From JACMLX01 sp040384325 (lineage in GTDB: Bacteria > Gemmatimonadota > Gemmatimonadetes > Gemmatimonadales > Gemmatimonadaceae): a DNA stretch of 64,000 nucleotides. Of this stretch, positions 45,727 to 55,400 are shown piece after piece. Every line of letters starts with the position of its first letter. Position 1 is the first letter of the stretch. The notes under the pieces were generated by a model. The model was not told the DNA's origin and ran no database searches. It was given only the letters and a program-made list of their open reading frames with translations. A program made the position numbers and the translations under genes. The DNA lies in assembly GCA_040384325.1 (NCBI GenBank), contig JAZKJL010000005.1:1337071-1401070 (forward strand). Direction: 5' to 3'.

Positions 45727-46623
45727 ATGAACCGTTCCACCCTTCGCCGGCTGTCGGCCGCCGCACTGCTGCTGGCAGGATCGGCGGTCGCCGCCGAAGC
45801 GCAGACCGCCTACGCGCTGACGACGACTGCCGGCGGCGCGCAGCAGCTGGTGCGCTTCACCCCGGGTACGCCGGGCGCCGTCACCACCGTCGGCACGACC
45901 GGCGTGAACCTCACCGGCATCGACTTCCGTCCGGCCACGAACCAGCTCTACGGCTACGACGGCGACAAGCTGTACCTGATCAACATCGGGACCGGCTCGG
46001 CCACGCTGGCGTTCGACGTCGGCAACGCCTCGGGTGACGTCGGCTTCGACTTCAACCCGACGGTCGATCGCATCCGCCTGGTGAGTCCGACGGGCACCAA
46101 CTTCCGCCTCAACCCGCTGGACGGCTCGACCACCACCGACGGCGCGTACACCTTCGCGATGGGCGACGTGAACTTCGGCACCGTGCCCTCGTTCACGGCG
46201 GTTGCGTACACCTTTTCCGACACCGATCCGGCCACCGGCACCACGCTGTATGGCATCGATCCGACGCTCGGTCAGCTGGTGCGCATCGCGACGCCGAATG
46301 GCGGCACCATCAACACCGTCGGCAGCCTCGGCGTGGGTGCGTTCAGCGCCATCTCCGGGTTCGACATCCTCACCGTCGGTGGCGTGAACACCGCCTTCTT
46401 CACCGGTGTGCGCGCGAACTCGATGATGAGCCAGCTGTTCTCGCTCAACCTGGAGACGGGTGCGGCGACGTTCATCGGCAACGTTGGCGCGGCGGGCACC
46501 TATCAGGGCCTCGCGATCACGGCGTCGGTGGTGCCGGAGCCGTCCACGTACGCATTGCTGGCGACCGGCCTGCTCGGCCTCGGCGCCGTCGCGCGCCGTC
46601 GTCGGGCGGTGGCCAAGGCCTGA
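45727..46623 (+). CDS. DUF4394-like secreted protein with PEP-CTERM anchor
   Basis: 298 residues from the ATG at 45727. A signal peptide (SAAALLLAGSAVAAEA) precedes repeated beta-propeller-like strands: VRFTPGTPGAVTTVGTTGVN, IDFRPATNQLYG, FDFNPTVDRIRLVSPTGTNF and the DFNP motifs characteristic of DUF4394. The end is a sorting signal: VPEPSTYALLATGLLGLGAV followed by ARRRRAV. PEP-CTERM proteins are cut by exosortase and usually belong to secreted matrices. No exosortase lies in the window. Confidence 0.85.
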   Translation: MNRSTLRRLSAAALLLAGSAVAAEAQTAYALTTTAGGAQQLVRFTPGTPGAVTTVGTTGVNLTGIDFRPATNQLYGYDGDKLYLINIGTGSATLAFDVGNASGDVGFDFNPTVDRIRLVSPTGTNFRLNPLDGSTTTDGAYTFAMGDVNFGTVPSFTAVAYTFSDTDPATGTTLYGIDPTLGQLVRIATPNGGTINTVGSLGVGAFSAISGFDILTVGGVNTAFFTGVRANSMMSQLFSLNLETGAATFIGNVGAAGTYQGLAITASVVPEPSTYALLATGLLGLGAVARRRRAVAKA

Positions 46624-46700
46624 CGTGGTGCGGTCTCGCGCGTGAGGGGGGGAGCTCTCTTGCGCGGGGCAGGGTCGTTCGTATGCATGTAGGACTCTGC

Positions 46701-46736
46701 AACGGGTCGCCGGCCGATGAGGACCGGCGACCCGTT
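46701..46736 (+). terminator. Strong hairpin, probable terminator of the PEP-CTERM gene
   Basis: AACGGGTCGCCGG (46701-46713) pairs perfectly with CCGGCGACCCGTT (46724-46736) around a 10-base loop. It lies 78 bases after the stop codon; no U-tract follows. Confidence 0.65.
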
Positions 46737-46757
46737 CCGCTTCCGGACATGAACGAC

Positions 46758-46763
46758 GGAGGA
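46758..46763 (+). promoter_or_regulatory. Shine-Dalgarno site supporting a GTG start
   Basis: GGAGGA ends four bases before the GTG at 46768, which decides the start of the TPR lipoprotein gene. A nearby ATG at 46749 is out of frame. Confidence 0.65.
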
Positions 46764-46767
46764 TCGC

Positions 46768-48447
46768 GTGACCACACCTTCGCGCCGTATGGCCGCGTTC
46801 TCGCTGCTGCTCGCTGCGGCCTGCACACGCGAGACGCCGAAGCCTGCCGATACCAGCGCGCATACCGCCAGCGCCGCCGCACCCGCGCCGCGCACCGCAC
46901 TGCTGCCCGACCTCGGCCCCTATCATCGGCAGATCCTGACCTCGAACACCGACGCGCAGACCTTCTTCGATGAAGCACTGACGCTGCTGTACGGCTTCAA
47001 TCACGAGGAGGCGTTCCGTTCGTTCGAACGCGCCGCGGCCCTCGATCCGACGTCACCCATGCCGCATTGGGGCATGGCGCTGGCGCTGGGCACCAACATC
47101 AACGATCCCGCGCCCGCGGAGCGCCTGCAGAAGGCCGCCACGCACCTTGCGGGTGCGGTGCAGCGCGCGAAAGCCGGCAGCCCGGTGGAGCAGGGCCTGG
47201 TGGCCGCGCTGGCGAAACGGTACGTCGCCGATCCGGTGGGTGAGCAGGGCCCGCGTGAGCAGGCGTACTCGGATGCGATGGGTGCCCTGTCGCGGAAGTA
47301 TCCCGACGATGCGGACGTGGCCGCGCTGTATGCCGAGAGCATGATGAACCTGCATCCGTGGCGCCTGTATCGAGCGGACGGTGCGCCGGAGCCGTGGACG
47401 GCGGCCATCGTGTCCACGCTCGAAGGTGTGCTGCAGCGCCAGCCGCAGCATCCGGGCGCCAATCATTTCTACGTGCACGCAGTGGAAGCGTCGCGCACGC
47501 CGGAGCGTGCGACGAGGTCGGCGGAGCGGCTGGAGACGCTGGTGCCCGGCGCCGGCCACCTGGTGCACATGCCGTCGCACATCTACATCCGCACCGGGCA
47601 GTACGCGAAGGCGGCGAAGAGCAATGCGGTGGCGGCGGCGGTGGACGAGGCGTACTTCCGCCGCACCGGGACGCAGGGCTTCTACGCGATGGCGTACTAC
47701 AGCCACAACCTGCAGTTCGAGGCGGCATCGGCGATGTTCGGCGGCAACCTGGCCGAGTCGCGCGATGCGGCGCAGCGCACAGTGAAGCTCACTGAACCCA
47801 TCGCCGACCAGATGGCGATGCTGGAGCCGTTCGCGGCGATGGAGTTGCTGGTGATGGCGCGGTTCGGCGAGTGGTCGTCGATCCTCGCTCTGCCGGCGCC
47901 GAAGGCGACGCGCACGCTGCAGGCGGGATTTCATCGCTGGGCGCGCGGCATCGCGTATGCGCAAACCGGCAAGCCGGCCGACGCTGCGACGGAACTCGAT
48001 TCCCTGCGGCGCATCCAGGCGCGCGTGCCGAAGGAAGCAATGGTGGGTCCGGTGAACTGGGGCGGCGATGTGCTGTCGGTGGCGATCGCGGACCTCGAGG
48101 GGCACATCGCGACCGCGAAGGGTGACAACGCCGCCGCCATCGCGGCGTTCACGAAGGCGGTGGCCGCCGAAGATCGTCTGGGCTACAACGAACCGCCCGA
48201 CTGGCTCTTCCCGGAACGGGAGCGACTCGGTGTCGCGCTGCTGGCGGCCGACCGGCCCGCTGATGCGCTGCGGGTCTTTCGCGCCGACCTCACGGCGCAT
48301 GTGGGCAACCCGCGTGCGCTGCACGGCATCTGGCAGGCGCTCACGGCGCAGAAGAATGGCGGAGCCGCGGCCGCGAAGCAGGCGTTCGATGCGGCGTGGA
48401 CGAGCGCCGACGTCACACTCGGTTCGGATCTCTATCCACGACGCTGA
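46768..48447 (+). CDS. TPR-repeat lipoprotein
   Basis: 559 residues from a GTG start with a strong ribosome-binding site. The signal ends in a lipobox (LLLAAACTRE). The body is helical with tetratricopeptide repeats, for example FDEALTLLYGFNHEEAFRSF then ERAAALDPTSP, QLAAHYPDDADVAALYAES-like and AAAIAAFTKAVAAEDRLGY; HMPSHIYIRTGQYAKAAKSN is prominent. Homologues with this HMPSHI motif are annotated only as TPR proteins. It is probably a periplasmic scaffold. It is not linked to its neighbours by overlap. Confidence 0.8.
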   Translation: MTTPSRRMAAFSLLLAAACTRETPKPADTSAHTASAAAPAPRTALLPDLGPYHRQILTSNTDAQTFFDEALTLLYGFNHEEAFRSFERAAALDPTSPMPHWGMALALGTNINDPAPAERLQKAATHLAGAVQRAKAGSPVEQGLVAALAKRYVADPVGEQGPREQAYSDAMGALSRKYPDDADVAALYAESMMNLHPWRLYRADGAPEPWTAAIVSTLEGVLQRQPQHPGANHFYVHAVEASRTPERATRSAERLETLVPGAGHLVHMPSHIYIRTGQYAKAAKSNAVAAAVDEAYFRRTGTQGFYAMAYYSHNLQFEAASAMFGGNLAESRDAAQRTVKLTEPIADQMAMLEPFAAMELLVMARFGEWSSILALPAPKATRTLQAGFHRWARGIAYAQTGKPADAATELDSLRRIQARVPKEAMVGPVNWGGDVLSVAIADLEGHIATAKGDNAAAIAAFTKAVAAEDRLGYNEPPDWLFPERERLGVALLAADRPADALRVFRADLTAHVGNPRALHGIWQALTAQKNGGAAAAKQAFDAAWTSADVTLGSDLYPRR

Positions 48448-48466
48448 TCAGAGGCGGGAGACGAAT

Positions 48467-48510
48467 ACGATCGGGGCGCGCAGGCATCGTTGCCCGCGCG
48501 CCCCGATCGT
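48467..48510. terminator. Bidirectional terminator hairpin between convergent genes
   Basis: ACGATCGGGGCGCGC (48467-48481) pairs perfectly with GCGCGCCCCGATCGT (48496-48510). The 14-base loop has a further GGC/GCC pairing. It sits 20 bases after the TPR gene and 18 bases beyond the end of the M28-like gene, so it can serve both. Confidence 0.75.
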
Positions 48511-48527
48511 TGTGCATCACGGGGTGG

Positions 48528-50060
48528 TCAGGGCGTGACCAGCGGCGCCTTGGTGAAGTTGCGACGGGAGAAGATCAGCGTCGCGTGGGCGGCGGCGTCG
48601 GACATCTGGTCCAGTGCCGTGTCGCTGAGGTTGTTCATCGTGTCGCAGGCGAGGTTGTAACACGGGTTCAGCGCGGCGCCGGCGGTGCCGCCGAAGAGCG
48701 AGGCCTGCTCCGCGGTCTTGAGCTGCGTCGTGCCGGTCGTGAGGCCGCCGGCTGGGATGCCGCGGCCGGTGAATGCAAGCGACGGGCTTGCGTTCGACGG
48801 CATGGCCTCGGCCCCAACGGCGAGGGCGCTCGACGTGAAGTAATCCAGCAGTGACTGCTCGATCGCTCCCGAACCGGGCGGGTTGGTGGGCGAGCCCGAG
48901 AACGTGCTCTGGTCGCCATCGTAGACCAGTCGTGCGAAGTTCGGCGCGCCAAGCGCCTCGAACGACAGCATCATGGCGATCCGTCCGACGGCCTCGGTGG
49001 GCAATGCGCTGGCGTATGCGTTCGCGCCCTGCGTGCCGCCTGAGAACCAGACGAAGCGCAGTCGGTTCCGCGGCGTGCGCTCGCTGAACGCGTACGCCTC
49101 GGCGATGTCGAGCAGCGCGGCCGCGCCACTGCTCTCGACGATGCCGGGGCCGCCATCGGAGTTCGTCATCGGGGCGCCGACCAGTACCACGCGATTGGGA
49201 TCACCGACGTCACTCTCCGCCACCACGTTCCGCGCGACGCGGCCTTCCACCACGCGATCGACGCGCAGGCGCACGACCTGGTCGCCGGCGATCGTCAAGT
49301 TGCTCAGCTCGAGACCGACGGCGTACGTCGTGCCGACCACCGGGATCGTGACACCGGAGCCTTCGAGGAGTGTGCCGCCGAGGAGACCCAATCGCTCTGG
49401 CGTGTTGCCTTCGTTCATGATGATCACACCGACGGCGCCCGCCGCCTGCGCATTCTGCGACTTCTGGGCGAAGGGGCAGAATCCGCGCTGCACCAGTGCG
49501 ATGCGCCCCGGGATGAAGCCGGCGAAGTCCGCCGCGTCACAGCCGCTCGTCGTCGTGCCCGTCGACGGAATGGTGAGGTCCACTTGTTGCACGACTGCCG
49601 TCGCGTCGCCGTTGCCGGAATACGACATCGACATGAAATCGACGCCGTTCGCGAACACCAGTGGGTTGGGCGAGATCCGCTGGAGGATCGGTGCGGTGCG
49701 GTCGTCGTTGTAGACGAAATCATAGGGGGCGAACTGCACCGCGAAGCCAGCGGCCTGCAGGCGATCGAACACGTACTGCTCGGTGGCGATGGCTCCCGCG
49801 CCACCGATTCCTGCGCTGCCACCCGATGCGTCGGCAATCGCCTGCAACTCCTCGAGGTGTGCGCGCACGCCGGCGAGTGTCACCATCTTGCGGAAGCCTT
49901 GCGTGACTTTCAACTCGGTGCTCGGCGTGACGGCGGTCACCACGGCAGGCGAGATGCTGGGTGTCGCCGTCGGCGGATCGGCGCAGGCGCTGAGGAGGGT
50001 GAGAAGCGCGAGCGCGAGCGCGTTCGCCGCGCCGGCGATCGGCCGTGATCGTATCTGCAT
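48528..50060 (-). CDS. M28-family peptidase homologue, apparently inactive, with PA domain (lipoprotein)
   Basis: 510 residues from the ATG at 50060, with a lipobox (TLLSACADPP). A PA-type insert (about 150-260: PGRIALVQRGFCPF, GVIIMNEGN) lies before the peptidase fold, as in M28 aminopeptidases. The fold is recognisable, but every zinc-site motif is altered: expected GAHxDS is GAPMTN; GINDNGSG is GIVESSG; the GxEExG pair is GGTQG; the FDMIG aspartate is FEALG; and the CYHxxCD histidine is CYNLACD. It is probably a binding protein rather than an enzyme. The frame extends upstream without signal features. Confidence 0.75.
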   Translation of the reverse strand: MQIRSRPIAGAANALALALLTLLSACADPPTATPSISPAVVTAVTPSTELKVTQGFRKMVTLAGVRAHLEELQAIADASGGSAGIGGAGAIATEQYVFDRLQAAGFAVQFAPYDFVYNDDRTAPILQRISPNPLVFANGVDFMSMSYSGNGDATAVVQQVDLTIPSTGTTTSGCDAADFAGFIPGRIALVQRGFCPFAQKSQNAQAAGAVGVIIMNEGNTPERLGLLGGTLLEGSGVTIPVVGTTYAVGLELSNLTIAGDQVVRLRVDRVVEGRVARNVVAESDVGDPNRVVLVGAPMTNSDGGPGIVESSGAAALLDIAEAYAFSERTPRNRLRFVWFSGGTQGANAYASALPTEAVGRIAMMLSFEALGAPNFARLVYDGDQSTFSGSPTNPPGSGAIEQSLLDYFTSSALAVGAEAMPSNASPSLAFTGRGIPAGGLTTGTTQLKTAEQASLFGGTAGAALNPCYNLACDTMNNLSDTALDQMSDAAAHATLIFSRRNFTKAPLVTP

Positions 50061-50498
50061 CGGAACTCCCGGGGGATGAGAATTCGTGCGAAGGGCCCCG
50101 AGACGGCCTGATGCCGTTGAGCCTCGTACGTGGCCCATACTCCGGGTTGGTACCGGGCCGCGCAATAGCATGTCCCGCCACCACGACCGCCGCACGTGTG
50201 GCGCGTCGCGTGGGTGAGCGCAGTCGTGCGGGATTAGTGAGAATCGCCTGCCATGTGCAGCGCTTCGACGATGCGTTTCGTCGCGGCGCGCAACGGGGGT
50301 TCAGGCGTGCAGGCGTGGCGCATTTCGAGGGTCGTCGCGTGATGCGGGGCGCCGCCAGTCTTGCCGGTTGGCAGACCGGACCATATGGTGGGCGATCGGC
50401 ACCCCACGTCCGCCAGTGCGACGCGTCGTTGCGTGCGCTGCGCCGACCGTCGGCCCTGCGCCGTCGGCAGCGGATTCTCCTCGTGAGGAACCAACGCG
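50061..50498. other. Divergent intergenic region, no gene seen
   Basis: 438 bases between the divergent M28-like and beta-barrel genes. Some small frames run through it but none has a ribosome-binding site or familiar sequence. A ribosome-binding site for the minus-strand gene (GGGAG) and one for the plus-strand gene are at its ends. I see no strong promoter or repeat. Confidence 0.55.
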
Positions 50499-51047
50499 AT
50501 GAACAGCATCACCCGGATGGTACGGTCGTCGGCCTGTGTCGTAGCAGCATTGGTGCTTGCCGCACCGGTATTGCACGCGCAATCGCTGCCGCAGACTCGA
50601 CAGGGGCTCTGGTTCAGCGGCGGCCTGGGTGTGGGCAGTTTCGGGTGTGAGGATTGTGATGACCGCGAGACCGGCCCGACGGCGCAGATCTCGCTCGGTG
50701 GCACGGTCTCGCCACGGTTGCAGCTTGGCGCGTCGCTGAACATGTGGACGAAGAAGGTGGCCGGCGTGCGGCTCACGCAGTCCGCACTGCTGGCGCTGGC
50801 GAAGTTCTATCCGACCGTGACCAGCGGCTTCTTCCTGCAGGGTGGTGCAGGTTTCGGGCAGGCCCGGGCGAGCTTCGATGGCGAGTCGGAGTCGGAGACC
50901 GGCCCGTCGCTCATGGTCGGTGCAGGTTACGACTTCCGCGTCGCGCCGAACGTCAGCCTGACGCCGTTCGTGAATGCAGTCGGAGGACGATTCGACGGAG
51001 CGAACACGAATTTCGTGCAGCTCGGCCTGTCGGTGACTGGCCACTAG
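50499..51047 (+). CDS. Small outer-membrane beta-barrel protein
   Basis: 182 residues with a signal peptide (ALVLAAPVLHAQS). The mature part is about eight amphipathic strands: GLWFSGGLGVGSFGCEDCDD, TAQISLGGTVSPRLQLGASL, GFFLQGGAGFGQARASFDGE and LMVGAGYDFRVAPNVSLTPF, ending FVQLGLSVTGH. This is an OmpX/OmpW-like small barrel pattern. A CEDCDD loop near residue 50 has two cysteines. Transport or receptor role unknown. A hairpin follows the stop. Confidence 0.75.
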   Translation: MNSITRMVRSSACVVAALVLAAPVLHAQSLPQTRQGLWFSGGLGVGSFGCEDCDDRETGPTAQISLGGTVSPRLQLGASLNMWTKKVAGVRLTQSALLALAKFYPTVTSGFFLQGGAGFGQARASFDGESESETGPSLMVGAGYDFRVAPNVSLTPFVNAVGGRFDGANTNFVQLGLSVTGH

Positions 51048-51058
51048 CAGACAAAGGC

Positions 51059-51089
51059 GGCCGGTCGGGGCGACTGCCCTCGGCCGGCC
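51059..51089 (+). terminator. Terminator-like hairpin after the small barrel gene
   Basis: GGCCGG (51059-51064) pairs with CCGGCC (51084-51089), with an inner GGGC/GCCC pairing and small mismatches. It starts 12 bases after the stop codon. Confidence 0.55.
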
Positions 51090-51303
51090 ATTCGTGCCCG
51101 TCGAACGCCGAATGTGGGCCAAATGCAGCCCATGGCGAACCGACCTCATCGAATCGTCGTTTCGCGGCACGTTTCGTGAACTGTAGAGTCCGTAGAGGCG
51201 CCGAGCCCGTTCGGGTGGCGACTCGCTGTCGGACTCAGTGGATCAGCCCGCACGCAGGCCAGTGCCTGCGGCTCGCGGCATCACGAATACGAACGAGGAT
51301 ACC

Positions 51304-51969
51304 ATGCACATCGACACGACTTCGGCCGCGCGTCGCGCTGGCCTGCTGGGGCTCACCGTGACGCTTGGCCTGGCTGGCTGCGCCTCCTGGAACAACAAGG
51401 CGAAGGGCGCGGTGATCGGCGGTGCGGCCGGTGGTGCCGTGGGCGCCGTGATCGGCAACCAGACCGGCTCCACCACCCGTGGCGCGATCATCGGGGCAGC
51501 CGTCGGTGGCGCTGCCGGCGTGATCATCGGCAACCAGATGGACCAGCAGGCGAAGGAGCTGCAGCAGGCGATTCCGGGCGCCACCGTGACGCGCGTCGGC
51601 GAGGGCATCGCCGTCACCTTCGCGTCAGGGCTGCTGTACGATTTCGATTCCGACGTGGTGCGCGACGAGGCGGCGAAGAACCTGCGCAGCCTGGCCTCGA
51701 GCCTGGACAAGTATCCGAACACCGACCTGCTGATCTCGGGTCACACCGATGCGGTGGGTTCCACGGCGTACAACCAGGCGCTGTCGGAGCGGCGTGCGAC
51801 AGCGTCGGCCAACTACCTCGTCTCGCAGGGCGTGGCGCGTGAGCGGTTGCGTTCGGTGGGTCGTGGTGAGGCCGAGGCACTGCAGCCGAACGAGACCGAG
51901 GCGGGTCGCCAGGCGAACCGCCGCGTCGAGATCGCGATCTACGCCAACGAGGCGGCGCGGAAGCGCTGA
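51304..51969 (+). CDS. OmpA-family lipoprotein with glycine-zipper region
   Basis: 221 residues from the ATG at 51304. A lipobox (LGLAGCAS) is followed by a glycine-zipper (GAVIGGAAGGAVGAVIGNQ and GAIIGAAVGGAAGVIIGNQ), then the OmpA C-terminal peptidoglycan-binding domain: LLYDFDSDVVRDEA, LLISGHTDAVGSTAYNQ, LSERRATASANYLV and GRQANRRVEIAI. It should anchor the outer membrane to the cell wall through meso-diaminopimelate contacts. The layout resembles E. coli YiaD. Confidence 0.92.
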   Translation: MHIDTTSAARRAGLLGLTVTLGLAGCASWNNKAKGAVIGGAAGGAVGAVIGNQTGSTTRGAIIGAAVGGAAGVIIGNQMDQQAKELQQAIPGATVTRVGEGIAVTFASGLLYDFDSDVVRDEAAKNLRSLASSLDKYPNTDLLISGHTDAVGSTAYNQALSERRATASANYLVSQGVARERLRSVGRGEAEALQPNETEAGRQANRRVEIAIYANEAARKR

Positions 51970-51983
51970 CCGGGTCTGGAGTG

Positions 51984-52018
51984 GCGTGCCCAGCGACGCG
52001 GTGAATCGCTGGGCACGC
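51984..52018. terminator. Terminator hairpin after the OmpA-family gene
   Basis: GCGTGCCCAGCGA (51984-51996) pairs perfectly with TCGCTGGGCACGC (52006-52018) around a 9-base loop. It begins 14 bases after the stop and lies before the end of the convergent ModE-like gene, so it may act both ways. Confidence 0.7.
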
Positions 52019-52078
52019 TGCGCGTCATGACTGGCTAGTCGATGTATCCGGGCGTATATATCGACGGTCGCCTGATCG

Positions 52079-52426
52079 TCACGTCGGACCCCGTCGCAGA
52101 TGCCCCTCCAGAAAGGCCACGTCGCCCTGCGTGACCTGCCGCACTGCGGCCTCCATCGCGCGATAGCGCGCGATCAGCTCGCGACCGAACGGCGTCAGTG
52201 TCGCGCCGCCGCCGCGTGCACCGCCATGCGCCGTTTCGGCCACCGGGCTGCTGAACATCTCGTGCATCTCGTCGAGCAGGAGCCATGCCCGCCGATACGA
52301 CATGCCCATGGTGCGCGCCGCAGCGCTGATCGAGCCCGCCGCGTCGATGGCTTCCAGTAGTGCCACCTTGCCGGGTCCGAGGCGCAGCCCGTCGGCGAAC
52401 ATGAGGCGGAGCACGAGCGTCGTCAT
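52079..52426 (-). CDS. ModE N-terminal-type winged-helix regulator
   Basis: 115 residues from the ATG at 52426. The winged helix matches the ModE DNA-binding domain: GPGKVALLEAIDAAGSISAA, ARTMGMSYRRAWLLLDEM and GGGATLTPFGRELIARY. The molybdate-binding (MOP) C-terminal domains are absent, as in stand-alone LysR-type-HTH/ModE proteins. It presumably controls the divergent TonB receptor gene, whose ATG shares bases with its own start (CATG at 52424-52427). Ligand unknown. Confidence 0.85.
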   Translation of the reverse strand: MTTLVLRLMFADGLRLGPGKVALLEAIDAAGSISAAARTMGMSYRRAWLLLDEMHEMFSSPVAETAHGGARGGGATLTPFGRELIARYRAMEAAVRQVTQGDVAFLEGHLRRGPT

Positions 52427-55400
52427 GTCATGTCTGGTGCGGCAGGGTGAAGGCGTACTGCTGTTGTCGTCACTGCTCGGCGCTGCCCTCGCGCCAGCAC
52501 ACGGCCAGGGCGTCGGCAGCGGCATCACCGGGACGGTGCGGGACACGCTCGGTCTCGCGCTCGACCAGGTCATCGTCGATGCCCGCGACGGCGCCACCGG
52601 ATACGTCGCCCGCACCACCACCAACGGCACCGGGCGGTACGTGCTGCTTGGCCTGCCGCCCGGCGGGCCGTACACCGTCCGCGCGCGACGGATCGGGCTC
52701 GACGCATCGGAACGCACCGGACTGCAGCTGTCGATCGGGTCGCGCCACATCACCGACTTCGTGCTGCGCCCAACCATCGCACGACTGGCGCAAGTTGCCG
52801 TGCGCGACTCCTCGGCGACAGGCCGCGACGGGCGCATCGGCGGCAGCACCCGCGTCGCACGCGAGCAGATCGACGCCCTGCCGACACCGGACCGCAACTT
52901 CGCGAACCTGGTCTCCCTCAGCCCGCAGGCAGGCAACCAGCTCGCACTCGGCGGACAGCGATGGACCGGCACCGACTTTCGCATCGATGGCGCGCAATCA
53001 CGGAACATGCTGCGCGCCGGCGAGGCGAATGGTGGCCCGGCTGCGATTCCGCTCGACGCCATTCGCGAGTTCGAGGTGAACACCGCCGTCTACGACGTGG
53101 GGCAGGGACGACAGGGTGGAGGGCAGGTGGCCGCGGTGACACGCGCCGGCACGAACGTCACCGAGACCCGTCTGTTCACGGCATTCCGAGACCAGCGTCT
53201 GGCCGCCCCCACCGATTTCCAGGGGCGCTCTCGCGACGCGCGTACGGGTCAGGTGCTGCAGGTCGCGGCGTCGGTCGCCGGCGCGCTGGTGCGCGATCGC
53301 GCGCACTATGTCGTGGCCTACGAGCGGCAGGATGCGAGCGAACCGCTGGTCACCGGTGACGTCAGCACACCGCAAGCGGAGCTGACGGCGGGGATCGCAC
53401 GCGATTCGCTCCGCCGCGTGCTCGACATCCTGTCGCAACGGTACGGGAGCGATGGCACCACGCCGCGGCTGGGTCGCTTGTCCCGCAAACCGGTCTCGCA
53501 GACGGTATTTGCGCGCCTGGACTGGCAGGTGGCGCCAGCACACCGCGCCGTGGCGCGTCTCACCGCCAGCGACTGGTCCAGCCCACTCAGCGGCGGGGTG
53601 GACCAACCGATCGCGCTGCGCGAAGCTCGCTCCGGTTTCCGTTCGCGCGAGGTGCAACTGATGGCCGCGCTGACCTCGAGCCTGGGTCGCGCGACGCTCA
53701 ACGAGCTGCAGTTCGCAGTGGGACGGTCGCGCCGCGCGCTGGAACCGGTGAGCGCCGATGTGCCGCGCGGCTTCGTGCAGGTGCGCTCGCAACTGCCTGA
53801 CGGCACCATCGGCAATTCCACCATCCAGTTCGGCGGCAACCGTTTGGCGCCCGACGACAGCCGTGAGTGGCAGTTGCAGCTGATGGATCGCCTCACCACG
53901 CAGCGCGGTCCGGTGCTGCTCACGGTCGGCACCGACAACTCGCTCACCGGCACGCGGACGCTGATCGCCGAGGCGCAGGGTGGGCTGTTCGTCTTTCCTT
54001 CCATCGCCGCGCTGGACGCCGGCACGCCGAACCGATTCACGCGCACCGTGCCGGTCGGCGGCCGATCACCCGTCACCACACAACAGGTGCTGGAGATGGC
54101 GGCGTATGCGCAGGCCGAGTGGGCGCTGCGCGACGGGGTGACGTGGCTGGCTGGACTGCGTTGGGACGGCTCGGCGTTTCTCAGCGCACCGATCGCTGAC
54201 GCCGCGGTGGACGCCGCGTTCGGGGTGCGCACGGCGCGCGCGCCGCGCGACTGGGCACAGCTTCAGCCACGCACGCAGCTGGTGTGGCGCCTCGATCGCG
54301 ACGGGCGCGATGTGCTGCGTCTCGGTGCCGGGTTGTTCGCGGCGCAGCTGCCGTACTACGCGGGTCACAACCAGCTTCTCTACACCGGCACGTCGCTCAC
54401 CGACGTGGATCTGCGTGGCAGCGCCGTGCCGACACCGGACTACATCGGGTATCGCGCCGGCACCACGCCAGTACCCGGCCTGTCGTCATCGGGAACGCGT
54501 CCGCCCGCGTTCGTGAACGTGGCGGGTGACGTCGGGGCGCCGCGCACCCTGAAGGCGTCGGTGGCGTGGGCCCACCGGTTCGGTGATGCGGTGAACACCA
54601 CCGTCGGTGCTGCACTGACCCGGCAGCGCGACGGCTATCACTACGTGGATCGCAACCTCCCCACACAGCCGTCCTTTCGCTTGAACGCCGAGGCGGGGCG
54701 GGCGGTGTGGGTGCCGGCGGCGAGCATTCCGGTGGCCACCGGCGTCACCGACGTGCGCAACGCGGCGCGCGTGGCAGGCTACTCGCGTGTGCTCGCGCTC
54801 GAGTCGGGCGCCCGGGCGCAGCAGGTTTCGCTCACCGGCGAACTCGCGTACCGCACCGGCAGCCGCACCGAGGGCACGGTGGCGTATGCGTGGGCGCGCG
54901 CACGTGACAACTCGACGTTCGGCTGCTGCCTGGCGCGGACCGCGACCACGTTCACGCCAGTGCTCGACGATCCGCGCGACCTGTCGCAGTCGTGGGCGGC
55001 GTCGGATTTCGATGCACGCCACCGGCTGGTGGGCACGGTGGCGACACGATTGCCATTCGGCCTCGCGCTGTCGGCGCGCTACGTCGGCACCAGCGGCCGC
55101 CCGTTCTCGCTGGTGGTGGACGGCGACATCAACGGCGACGAGGCGAACGGCAACGATCGCGCCTTCCTGTTCGATCCCGACGATCCATCGACACCACCCG
55201 ACGTGGCCGAGTCGATGCGCCGCGTGCTGGCGAATCGCGACAACCTGGCGCGGCACTACATCCGCGCGCACCTCGGGCGCGTCGCGGGGCGCAATGCGAT
55301 CGTGACGCCATGGACGAACCGTGTCGATGCGCGGATGACACGGCGCTTCGCTCTGCGCGCTGGGCCGATGCGCTCCGCCGAGCTGCTGGTGGACGTGTTC

